This document shows positions 1-8,800 of a stretch of 17,661 bases of DNA, piece by piece. The notes beneath the pieces were generated by a model. It saw nothing but the letters and a program-made list of their open reading frames with translations. It ran no database searches and had not been told where the DNA came from. This DNA comes from JARICQ01 sp964428475 (lineage in GTDB: Bacteria > Bacillota > Clostridia > Tissierellales > Tissierellaceae), in contig CAYRYO010000034.1 in the NCBI GenBank assembly GCA_964428475.1, positions 1 to 17,661 on the forward strand, given 5' to 3'. Numbering within the stretch: the first letter of the stretch is position 1; each line of letters begins with the position of its first letter. Both the position numbers and the translations under genes were made by a program.

Positions 1-23
1 AAAATTATTAAGGGGGTAAGGCT

Positions 24-1994
24 ATGAAAAAGGCATTGATATTTGTATTAGCATTAGTGATGACAATGAGTCTTGTGGCTTGTGGAGACGATGGAGAACT
101 AGAATCTGTTTCAAAGGATCTAAGTTCTGCTTCAGATGAGGGGTCAGATTTGGAATGGGTAGTTTATTGGTATCTTTGCGGAAGTGATTTGGAAACTGAA
201 TACGGTGCAGCTACTTATGACTTGGATGAAATGTTGGAGGTAGAACTTCCAGATAATGTCAAGGTCATTATCCAGACAGGTGGTGCAGAGGAGTGGCAAA
301 ATGATATTGTAGACCCCGATAAGATGCAGCGCTATGTATATGATAGTGAGGGTTTGTTTTTAATTGAGGAAAAGGCTCCAGAAAATATGGGAGACCCTCA
401 GACTCTGGCTAATTTTCTAGAATTTGCAAATGAAAATTATCCTGCAAAACGGACCATGGTGAGTTTTTGGAATCACGGTGGAGGTAGTGTAACCGGTGCA
501 GCATTTGATGAACAGTTTGGTATGGATTCCTTGGATCTCATAGAAATGTATGGGGCCTTTACTAGTGTTTATGAGGAAAATCCAGATGACCAGCCAATTG
601 ATATCATTGGATTTGATACTTGCTTGATGGCGACTATAGATACAGCATTTACATTTTCAGATATTGGAAAGTATTTAGTTGCTTCTGAAGAATTGGAACC
701 AGGTAATGGATGGTTATATTCTGGATTTCTAGGTGAACTTGCTGATAATCCAACCATGGACGCCTTAGAACTTTCCAAGTCAATCTGCGACACCTATCAG
801 GAGGGTTGTGAGATGGAAGGTACAGAGGATGATATTACCCTTTCGGTTACAAATCTCTCCAAGGTAAATGATTTGCTTTTGGCCTATGATGAATTTGGAA
901 AAGAAGCTCTTAGTGTTGCAGTTGAAAATCCAGCATTCTTTGCTCATTTTGCTAAGGTTGCAAATAGCATTGAAAACTATGGTGGTAATACTCGTAGTCA
1001 AGGTTTTACCAATATGGCAGATTTGGGACATCTTGCTAAAAAATCTGCAAAGCTTTTGCCTGAAAGTTATCAAGCTGTTGTTGATGCACTAAATTATTGT
1101 GTAGAGTACAAGATAAATGGTAAATATCGTCCAGAGTCTATGGGTCTTGCCTGCTACTACTCCTATAATGGGGATGTAGATGAGTATAACAAGTATACAG
1201 AAATTGGGCCAAGTGAAGCCTTCAAACATCTCTATGCCTATAATCTAATGGGAGACCTATCAGATCAAGGCATGGAATATATTTGGGATATGGACTATGA
1301 AACTCTTCCTGAACCTGTGACTTTAAGCAGTGTAGACTGGGAAGATATGCCTGTTACCGTAGATGATGAAGGATTTTCAACTCTTACCCTTGGTAAAGAA
1401 GCAGATGATATTCTTGCATCTATCTCTTTTGAGCTTTACTATGTTGACCCTGAAGAAGATCTTATGCTTTGCTTGGGAGTAGATGATGATATTATTGCCG
1501 ATTGGGATAATGGGATATTTAAGGACAATTTCCGTGCTGTATGGGGTAGTATTGATGGGGAACTATGCTATATGGAACTTGCTTATATGGGTGAAGACTA
1601 CAATGAATATAGTGTACCGATATTGTTAAATGGTGAAGACTACAATTTAATGGTTATTTATGATTTTAATACAGAAGAATACTATATTGAAGGTGCAAGG
1701 AAACCATTGGATGAAAGTGGTGCAGCGGATAAAAATCTAAGATATTTAGTTGAAGGTGATGAAATCCAGACAATCCATTATGCAAGCAGTATAAGTGATG
1801 AAGATGAGGATTTTATGGAAGTGCCAATTGATACTATTATCGTAACTCCTGAAATTTCTTTTTATGAAACAGAGCTTGGTGATGGTATGTTTGTTATGAT
1901 GTATGTGATGGAGGATACTCGTGGCAATCTTATGTATTCTGATATGGTTACATTTGAAATAATAGATGATGAGATATACACAACTGTAGATTAA
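24..1994 (+). CDS. Clostripain-family (peptidase C11) cysteine protease, lipoprotein
   Basis: Predicted secreted, lipid-anchored cysteine endopeptidase of the clostripain/C11 family. Residues 1-19 form a signal peptide (Lys-Lys, then a hydrophobic stretch) ending in a lipobox Leu-Val-Ala before Cys20, followed by an acidic, Ser-rich linker. The C11 catalytic signatures are visible: WNHGGG, with the likely catalytic His151, and DTCLMA, with the likely nucleophile Cys200. The catalytic domain spans roughly residues 42-400. The C-terminal part (about 420-656) is acidic and beta-rich, without a motif I recognise; it may bind substrate or surface. At 656 residues it is longer than the minimal C11 catalytic domain. 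The start is supported by AAGGGGG at 10-16. C11 enzymes commonly cleave after Arg or Lys, but specificity cannot be read here. It appears monocistronic within the window, although its upstream region is cut off. The family is secure; the substrate is unknown. Confidence 0.9.
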   Translation: MKKALIFVLALVMTMSLVACGDDGELESVSKDLSSASDEGSDLEWVVYWYLCGSDLETEYGAATYDLDEMLEVELPDNVKVIIQTGGAEEWQNDIVDPDKMQRYVYDSEGLFLIEEKAPENMGDPQTLANFLEFANENYPAKRTMVSFWNHGGGSVTGAAFDEQFGMDSLDLIEMYGAFTSVYEENPDDQPIDIIGFDTCLMATIDTAFTFSDIGKYLVASEELEPGNGWLYSGFLGELADNPTMDALELSKSICDTYQEGCEMEGTEDDITLSVTNLSKVNDLLLAYDEFGKEALSVAVENPAFFAHFAKVANSIENYGGNTRSQGFTNMADLGHLAKKSAKLLPESYQAVVDALNYCVEYKINGKYRPESMGLACYYSYNGDVDEYNKYTEIGPSEAFKHLYAYNLMGDLSDQGMEYIWDMDYETLPEPVTLSSVDWEDMPVTVDDEGFSTLTLGKEADDILASISFELYYVDPEEDLMLCLGVDDDIIADWDNGIFKDNFRAVWGSIDGELCYMELAYMGEDYNEYSVPILLNGEDYNLMVIYDFNTEEYYIEGARKPLDESGAADKNLRYLVEGDEIQTIHYASSISDEDEDFMEVPIDTIIVTPEISFYETELGDGMFVMMYVMEDTRGNLMYSDMVTFEIIDDEIYTTVD

Positions 1995-2023
1995 ATTAAA
2001 TAGAGTATTATGATTAGTGAGGG

Positions 2024-2068
2024 CCCCTATACTGCTGTGTTATATGATATAATATAGCAATATAGGGG
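2024..2068. repeat. 13-bp imperfect inverted repeat flanking a -10 element
   Basis: Arm CCCCTATACTGCT (2024-2036) pairs with AGCAATATAGGGG (2056-2068) with a single mismatch. The 19-nt centre contains a further TTATAT/ATATAA self-complementary stretch. As RNA it would be a strong hairpin 30 nt after the peptidase stop, so it may terminate or process that transcript, although no solid U-tract follows. As DNA it flanks the extended -10 at 2045-2053, so it could equally be an operator. Confidence 0.7.
2045..2053 (+). promoter_or_regulatory. Extended -10 promoter for the metallophosphoesterase gene
   Basis: TGATATAAT matches the extended -10 consensus TGnTATAAT exactly. No good -35 exists at normal spacing, as is usual for extended -10 promoters. 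The predicted start of transcription lies near 2060, inside the right arm of the surrounding dyad, about 40 nt before the ATG at 2099. Confidence 0.5.
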
Positions 2069-2098
2069 ATTTGTTATGGGTAAGAAAGGAGTGTTTAA

Positions 2099-2716
2099 AT
2101 GCTAAAAATTAGTAAATTAATAGATAATTTTAGAGGTAGAATTTGCATTGATAATGCCTTGATTGCAAGTAATGTTCCCATTTTGCTACATATATCTGAT
2201 ACACCAAGTCAGTTTTATCCAGAATTAAGTAGGATTATTGGCTTGATAGGACCTAAATATATAATTCATACTGGAGACTTAGCTGACAATATAAAATGTG
2301 AACTTTCACCTAGTTTATTAAATAAGTATCGACATGAGGCAGGGAAGCTACTGACAATTTTAAACTCATCCAATGCTGAAGATATATATATTTCACTTGG
2401 CAATCATGATGACTATGATTTTATAAATAAAAATAAAGGGAGATTGCAAATATATACTGAGATGGGAGAGATTAATGTAAATGATATTAAGTTTGCGTTT
2501 TCTCATTACCCTGATTATTTAAAAGGAATAGATGCAGATGTTCATTTATTTGGACATAATATCAAATCTAAAACCTTGATTTCTGATTCAAAGATATATT
2601 TAAATGGTATAAGTTCTATAAATGCAATTAATCTAGATACTCTACAAGTAATATGTATAGAGTATCCATTTGGAACTGATCGCGCTAGATTGAACAAAAA
2701 TAAAATAGGAATATAG
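2099..2716 (+). CDS. Calcineurin-like metallophosphoesterase, atypical metal site
   Basis: Small cytoplasmic phosphoesterase of the calcineurin-like superfamily (205 residues, near the usual size of single-domain members). The family blocks appear in order: HISDTP (Asp34), HTGDLADN (Asp60), LGNHDD (Asn102, His103), FSHYP (His136) and LFGHNI (His153). The C-terminal strands resemble the end of YfcE/MJ0936-type folds. Two expected histidines are absent: the first block reads D-T-P instead of D-x-H, and the last reads G-H-N-I instead of G-H-x-H. In the family both of these belong to the same metal site (M1), while all M2 ligands are kept. It could therefore be a one-metal enzyme, an enzyme with unusual metal preference, or a catalytically weak binder. 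No signal peptide or membrane helix. AAAGGAG at 2085-2091 supports the start. The next gene starts 11 nt downstream, so the pair is probably co-transcribed. Confidence 0.8.
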   Translation: MLKISKLIDNFRGRICIDNALIASNVPILLHISDTPSQFYPELSRIIGLIGPKYIIHTGDLADNIKCELSPSLLNKYRHEAGKLLTILNSSNAEDIYISLGNHDDYDFINKNKGRLQIYTEMGEINVNDIKFAFSHYPDYLKGIDADVHLFGHNIKSKTLISDSKIYLNGISSINAINLDTLQVICIEYPFGTDRARLNKNKIGI

Positions 2717-2727
2717 GGGGTTAATTT

Positions 2728-3738
2728 ATGGTATCATTAGTTAGGAATGGTTCAAGGTCAATCTATATAACTACAAGAAAGATGGATTCTTTAATTGAAT
2801 TTCTTCAATCCAATTTAGGTGCTGAGGAAATAGATATACAAATAATACAGGATAGAAGTAGGGAATACCAGACTGTTGTACTTATTGCCGATGTATTATT
2901 AGACGATTCTGAAACTCATGTATTTAGATCCTTTTTAGTGCCACAAGAACCTATAAGTTTACTGAGTGAAATGATTATTCATAATGGCAGTGATATGGTA
3001 GAGACTATACGCCCAGGGGCGAATTTTGTTATTATGAGAGCAATAGGAGAACTTGACAAGGTTATAAAGGAAATTCAAAAGGATATTGGCGGTGAAATAA
3101 TACCATATGACCAGTATATTAAAAATGACAATTCTAGCTATACTATTGTGGGATTAACCGAAAAGCCTCTTAGCAAGGGTATAGTTGTAAATGACTTTAA
3201 TGAGAATTTTTTGATGGTTCAAGGGGAATACGGAAAGATAAAAAGAGAGCTTAGAATGCAAGCACTTAGATATCTAAATATAGGTATAGGAAATAAGGAT
3301 TGGAATGAGATAGAAATTAGAATTTATGATATATATGGTGCCTACAACCTACACTATGATAGAATGATGGAGGTATTCGAGGATCTGGATATAGGTTTAG
3401 TGCTTGGTGAATCTTGGTCCAAAGATTATCCAAAGGCCATGCTGGCAGTTCAAGTGTATAGAGTTCGTTTCTTTACATTTAAAGAACCACTACAACTAAA
3501 GAAAATACTATTTGGATTAGAGTATTTAGAAGATGGAACTAGGATCGTAGATTATGATGTATATTATAAAAATGAAAAAGTCAGCTGGAATAAAGATATG
3601 GAATGGAAAAGGAAAAAACGAGCAGAGAGAAATAAAGAAGCACTTATTGCAAGAGAAGAACTCTTTATGAAATTAAGTAAAGATACTTTAATAGATATTC
3701 AACAATTAGAAGAAGATATACTTAAATCAAGGTATTAA
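2728..3738 (+). CDS. Uncharacterised cytoplasmic protein, linked to metallophosphoesterase
   Basis: I do not recognise this 336-residue protein. It has no signal peptide and no membrane segment. The body (about 1-280) mixes alpha and beta, with many short hydrophobic strands and few cysteines. A segment around 205-290 contains a cluster of aromatics. The last 50 or so residues form a highly charged helical tail (WKRKKRAERNKEAL, then acidic Leu/Ile-rich turns) that could be a short coiled coil or an oligomerisation or nucleic-acid contact surface. GGGGG at 2716-2720 lies 7 nt before the ATG and overlaps the upstream stop codon, so translation is probably coupled to the metallophosphoesterase. 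A strong terminator follows directly, which marks the two genes as one small operon. Function cannot be assigned; neighbourhood suggests only that it works with the phosphoesterase. Confidence 0.75.
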   Translation: MVSLVRNGSRSIYITTRKMDSLIEFLQSNLGAEEIDIQIIQDRSREYQTVVLIADVLLDDSETHVFRSFLVPQEPISLLSEMIIHNGSDMVETIRPGANFVIMRAIGELDKVIKEIQKDIGGEIIPYDQYIKNDNSSYTIVGLTEKPLSKGIVVNDFNENFLMVQGEYGKIKRELRMQALRYLNIGIGNKDWNEIEIRIYDIYGAYNLHYDRMMEVFEDLDIGLVLGESWSKDYPKAMLAVQVYRVRFFTFKEPLQLKKILFGLEYLEDGTRIVDYDVYYKNEKVSWNKDMEWKRKKRAERNKEALIAREELFMKLSKDTLIDIQQLEEDILKSRY

Positions 3739-3743
3739 TAACA

Positions 3744-3775
3744 AAACTTCCTTACTCTATAGAATAAGGAAGTTT
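3744..3775. terminator. Bidirectional intrinsic terminator between convergent genes
   Basis: AAACTTCCTTA (3744-3754) and TAAGGAAGTTT (3765-3775) form a perfect 11-bp stem with a 10-nt loop, itself partly palindromic (TCTATAGA). On the minus strand the stem runs into TTTTGTTATT, and on the plus strand into TTTCTTGC. It sits 5 nt after the plus-strand stop and 5 nt after the chemoreceptor stop on the minus strand, so it serves both convergent transcripts. Confidence 0.85.
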
Positions 3776-3780
3776 CTTGC

Positions 3781-5766
3781 TTAAATTTTAAACTTGCTCA
3801 AATTATCTCTTAAGTCTCCAGATAATTCTTTTAGTTTTAGGGCCATTTGATTGAACTCTTCCATTGTTGCATTTATTTCTTGTGCTGATGCTGATACTTC
3901 TTCTGTACTAGCCGAGCTTTCCTGTGCAACTGAAGATATATTTAGCATCTTATCAACCACGTCTTCTGTAGTTTTATTTGTTTTAGAAGTAGATGACTTA
4001 ATTTCGTTGATGCCATTCATTAAATTTGTTACTGAAGCTGTTATTTGTTGGAATGTATCCCTAGTTACTTCTACCCCTTTTGTTTGCTCTTTTATGGAGT
4101 TATCAGTTATTTTCATAGAATTTACAGCAATTTCAGATTTTTCTTTTATAGTTTCTATTAATGATTGTATTTGTTTGGTAGATTCACTGGATTCTTCCGC
4201 AAGCTTTCTTATCTCATCGGCTACTACACTAAAGCCTTTACCAGCTTCTCCTGCTCTTGCAGCTTCTATTGCAGCATTAAGTGCAAGTAGATTTGTTTGG
4301 GCTGAGATTCCATTTATAGCTTCTGTGATTACACCAATTTTTTCAGTTACATCATTCATATCATTTACAGCTTTTGAAAGTTGATTAGAAGATATATTTG
4401 CTTCATTTGTTTTTTCTGTTAAATTATTCATTTCTTGTAATCCATTTGCACTTAATCTATTTGTTTCTTCTGATATTTTATTTATATTATTTGAGAGTTC
4501 TTCTATATTTGATATTTCTTCTGCTAATAGATTAGCACCTTCAACGCTTTCGTTTATATCTTCAGCTTGGGTGACTGCTCCTTGGGCTATTTGATCTATT
4601 GTTATACTTACCTCATCTATTGCTATTGACACTTGATTTGCACTTTGACTTGTAGCTTGTGATGTGTCCTGGATTATATCAGAGGAATTATTAACATCTG
4701 CTACCAAGGTCCTTATAGTATTTACCATTTGATTGAATCCATCGCCTAGCTTTTCAAGCTCATCTCCAGTTTTTATATCTGCATGCACAAGGAGATTTCC
4801 TTCAGATACTTCTTCAAAACCCATTAACAATTTATTTATATTCTTATTTACCCATTTAATTACAAAGTAGGATACTATTAAACCTAGCAATACTATAATT
4901 AAAGCTATAAGAATCATCATATTTCTTATTTTATTTGTATGTTGTAGGAGTTCATTTTCATTTAAAGATTCAATTATTTTCCAGCCAGTAACTTCATCTG
5001 TTACATGGGTTATATATTCTGTTTGCCCCTCTACCTTATAAGTGCCAAATCCACTATCATTGTTATTTACATCTTCCCACCAGGACAATTCTTGAGCTAT
5101 AGATTTACTAAGCAAACTAGCATCTTTATGTACTAGGGTCACTCCAGCTGAGTCTAGTATATGAACATATCCATCTTGTCCTATTTTTATGGTAGATAAA
5201 TCACTTGCTAACTTCTCAAGGGTTAAATCTATACCCATAACACCTATTACTTTACCATTTGATGTTAAGGCCTTAGAGATTGTAATTACATTTTCACCTG
5301 TAGCTACATCTATATAGGAATCGGAGTATATGAATTTGCCTTCATTCGCCTCTGCATCTTGATACCAGCCCCTAGTAGTAGGGTCAAAATCAGAGGGTAG
5401 CTCGCTGTCAGGGAATATTAACATTTCTTTATCTTTTAAACCCAAATAAATATTGAGAATAGAAGAATCGTTTTTTTGTACTTCTGCTAAACTGTCTAAA
5501 ACATCAAATTTTAACATCCTTTCCAGATAGACATCATTGAATGATTTTTTTGATGCAAGTAGATTAACTACATTTTCATATTTCTCAAAAGAGTAATCAA
5601 TAGAATTTTTTACTTGATCTGCATTTTGCATGGATGTCATTTCAAATATATCGTATAATACTTTGTTTGAAGTATTATAAGCTAGAAAACCAATAACCGT
5701 GATAGGTAATATTGATAAGATAAATATTATAGCGATTAACTTTTTTCTTAAACTAGCCTTTTTCAT
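3781..5766 (-). CDS. Methyl-accepting chemotaxis protein with dCache sensor domain
   Basis: Membrane chemoreceptor that reports ligand binding to the CheA/CheW kinase complex. Layout: TM1 at about residues 9-30; an extracellular sensor of about 240 residues with the dCache-type segment DPTTRGWYQDA (Trp134); TM2 at about 283-305; HAMP to about 358; then a long coiled coil. The highly conserved hairpin tip (ISAQTNLLALNAAIEAARAG, Glu501, about 485-525) contacts the signalling partners. Gln/Glu-rich heptads on both sides are candidate methylation sites. It ends in LSKFKI, with no CheR-tethering pentapeptide. AAAAGGAGAT lies just upstream of the ATG. It follows the RND pump gene in the same direction after 90 nt, with its own promoter. 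That promoter and leader nearly duplicate those of the efflux operon, suggesting that receptor and pump respond to a common signal. The ligand is not predictable; dCache receptors often sense amino acids, amines, nucleobases or organic acids. Confidence 0.95.
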   Translation of the reverse strand: MKKASLRKKLIAIIFILSILPITVIGFLAYNTSNKVLYDIFEMTSMQNADQVKNSIDYSFEKYENVVNLLASKKSFNDVYLERMLKFDVLDSLAEVQKNDSSILNIYLGLKDKEMLIFPDSELPSDFDPTTRGWYQDAEANEGKFIYSDSYIDVATGENVITISKALTSNGKVIGVMGIDLTLEKLASDLSTIKIGQDGYVHILDSAGVTLVHKDASLLSKSIAQELSWWEDVNNNDSGFGTYKVEGQTEYITHVTDEVTGWKIIESLNENELLQHTNKIRNMMILIALIIVLLGLIVSYFVIKWVNKNINKLLMGFEEVSEGNLLVHADIKTGDELEKLGDGFNQMVNTIRTLVADVNNSSDIIQDTSQATSQSANQVSIAIDEVSITIDQIAQGAVTQAEDINESVEGANLLAEEISNIEELSNNINKISEETNRLSANGLQEMNNLTEKTNEANISSNQLSKAVNDMNDVTEKIGVITEAINGISAQTNLLALNAAIEAARAGEAGKGFSVVADEIRKLAEESSESTKQIQSLIETIKEKSEIAVNSMKITDNSIKEQTKGVEVTRDTFQQITASVTNLMNGINEIKSSTSKTNKTTEDVVDKMLNISSVAQESSASTEEVSASAQEINATMEEFNQMALKLKELSGDLRDNLSKFKI

Positions 5767-5837
5767 TTAATCACATCTCCTTTTAATAATTAATAGTATA
5801 TGATACAAGTATACACTATAATTAGATCTTAAGGCAA
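5767..5837 (-). promoter_or_regulatory. Promoter and leader of the chemoreceptor gene (leader copy A)
   Basis: On the minus strand TTGCCT (5832-5837), an 18-nt spacer and TATACT (5808-5813) form a sigma-A-like promoter. From the -10 onward the leader reads TGTATACTTGTATCATATA, CTATTAATTATTAA and AAAAGGAGAT. This is almost the same as the leader before the TolC-like gene (11620-11670). The gap after the RND stop shows no convincing terminator, so read-through from upstream is also possible. Confidence 0.65.
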
Positions 5838-5856
5838 TAAATTTTTAATTTTCTGT

Positions 5857-8800
5857 CTATATGGAATGAGTCTTTTTAAGAAATTTCCTGCTAAAATAAT
5901 TCTTTATATCATCTACCAGAGAATACATAATTGGAATAAATATCAATGTAAGGACAGTTGATAGTATAAGTCCTCCAACTACTGTGATGGCAAGTGGTGC
6001 TTCAAGCTCTGAACCCTCACCCTTGGCAATTGCTAGGGGAAGCAAGCCAAATATACTTGTCAATGCAGTCATCAAAACAGGTCTAAGCCTAACTGGTCCA
6101 GCTTTTAAAATAGCATTATTTCGCTCTTCTCCATCTTTACGAAGAGTCAAAATATAGTCAATTAAAACAATGGCATTATTTACTACTATTCCTGCTAACA
6201 TAATAAGCCCCATATATGCAGGAACACTTAATGATGTTTTTGTAAGAACAAGTCCCAATATTCCACCTGAAACTCCCAATGGAACTGATAGCATGATTAT
6301 TAAAGGATTAATCAATGATTCAAATTGAGCTGCAAGAATCATATATACCAATACTACTGCCAGTATCAAGACCAATGCTAATTCTTGGAAGGCTTCTAGC
6401 ATTTCTTTGTTTTCTCCAGCTATTTCATAAATATAGCCTGAAGGCATATTATAATCTTTAAGTTTTGCTTCAATATCATTTGAAATACTTCCCGAGTCTC
6501 TATCTAATGCTTGGCCTGATACAGTTACCATGCGAACCTGTCCTTCTCTATTAATTGAAACAGGACCTCTATCTAAAACAACTTCTGCCACTTGACCTAA
6601 GGGAACATTAAATCCACTCGGAGTGGGGATCATTATTTGATCTAAATTTGTAATACTCTGTGAAATAATAGAATCTCCAATAATCACTACATCAATTTCA
6701 TCATCTTCATATTTAAATCTAGTAGCTGTAAGGCCAGACACAGTTTTTCTAACAGAATTAGCAACTTGAGCTGCTGTTAAACCGTATTGAGAAGCTTTTG
6801 ATCTATCTACTCGAATTTGAACTTCAGGAATACCTTCTTCCATGCTAGACTTAGCTTCAGTTACGCCATCTACAGATTCTATGATATTTCTAATATCATC
6901 ACCTATTATTTTAAGTGTATTAATATCATTACCTTTAACATTTATACTGACAGCCTGCCCTCCCAATGCTCCTAAAGAAACATTGCTAGATACATTTACT
7001 GTTTTTTCAGCACCTGTGATATCGAAAATTTTATTACGCACCTCATTTGCTACCTGCTGGGTGCTGCGATCTCGTTGATCTTGTTTATTTAGAACACAAT
7101 TAATACTTCCTATGTTATTATTGTTTCCCACTGTAGAAAATACGGTTTTAATTTCGGGGATATCAATCAATTTTTCTTCAATTTGTATCATAATAGCTTC
7201 AATTTCTTCTAGTTCTGATCCTACTGGGGCTGATACATTTATTGAAAATTGGCCTTCATCTGTTTCAGGCAAAAACTCTGTTCCTACTAAAGGGATTGAT
7301 GTTAATGTTCCAAGAAATATTGCTATAGCAATAAATACTGTCCATATTCTGTGATTAAGAGCAAGGGTTAGCAAATTTGTATATGCCAATTCTACACGGC
7401 TATAGCTGCTATCCAATACCTTATTTATTTTATATATTACCTTATTCTTAGATTGAGTATGATCTTGCATTTTTAGAAATTTAGAAGAAAGCATAGGTAC
7501 TAAAGTAAGAGCAATTATCAAGGAGGCAAATAAGGTAATGGAAAATGTTAAAGCTAATTCCTTGAATATAGTAGATGTAATACCATCCATGAATACAATT
7601 GGAAGAAATACAGCTACAGTTGTTAAGGTAGAAGCTGATATTGCCATAGATACTTCTTTGGCCCCAAGATCTGCTGCTTCTATTCGAGAGTAGCCTTGTT
7701 GACGATAGCGGTATATATTTTCCAAAACTACAATAGAGTTGTCTACTAACATTCCTACTCCTAATGCTAATCCACCTAAAGTCATAAGATTTAGGCTAAT
7801 GCCTGCAAAATATATCAAACTAAAAGCTGCAATAATTGATACGGGAATTGCTGTAGCAATAATAAAGGTTGATCTAATATTTTTTAAAAATACCAAAAGA
7901 ATTATTACAGCCAAGACAGCACCTAGAATAGCACTTTTAGATACAGCACTAATAGCACTTTTAATATATTCAGATTGGTCAAATAAAACCTGTATATCTA
8001 GATCCTTATTTTCCTCTTGCAATTCAGTGACTTCTTTATTTACTATATTGGCAATTTGCACAGTATTAGTTCCTGATTGCTTTTGAATAGATATATTAAT
8101 GGCATTTTGACCATTTATCTTAGCTATAGTAGTTAATTCTTTGTTTTTAAGTGATACATTAGCAATATCATTAAGCTGTATTACTCCTCCACTTGGCAAA
8201 GGAATAAGCAAGTTTTCAATTTCGTCTAAAGATTTAAATTCTCCTACTGTACGAATGGTTAATTTCTGATTTCCTTTTTGAACTTCACCACCAGGAAGAT
8301 TGAGGTTTTCTCCAGCAATGATTTGAGTCAAGTAATCCGTAGTCAAGCCATAGCCATCCATTTGTTCGTTTTTTAAATTGATTTCTATCTGATGGTCATA
8401 ACCACCTGTAACTTCAACAGAAGCTACTCCTTCTAATCTTTCAAGTCGTGGTTTTATCAAATCCTCAGCGATGTTTTGACTTTGGGCTAAATCACTAGAA
8501 CTAGATAGTGTTAACTGTAGGATAGGCTGTGCATTAGGATCGATTTTGAGTACCATTGGATCACTAGCACCATCAGGTAGTAATCTTTTAATCAAATCTA
8601 TTTTTTCACGCATTTGTAATGATGCAAAGTTCATATCTGTTCCAAAGCTAAACTGAGCTATAACAAGGGATTGACCTTCTGATGTAGTAGACATTATACT
8701 TTCAATGTTTTCTACTGTTGCAATAGATGACTCCAAAGGCCTGGTTACTAAATTTTCTATTTCCTGTGGACCTACACCTTGATAGCTGGTAGATACAATA

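Noticed and set aside
780..1073. 97-residue minus-strand open frame inside the peptidase gene
   Set aside because: It overlaps the C11 catalytic domain on the other strand, with no ribosome site and no recognisable motif.
3851..4384. 177-residue plus-strand open frame opposite the chemoreceptor gene
   Set aside because: It is the antisense of the conserved MCP signalling domain; its hydrophobic Ser/Ile-rich composition is that of a mirrored coiled coil, and no ribosome site precedes it.
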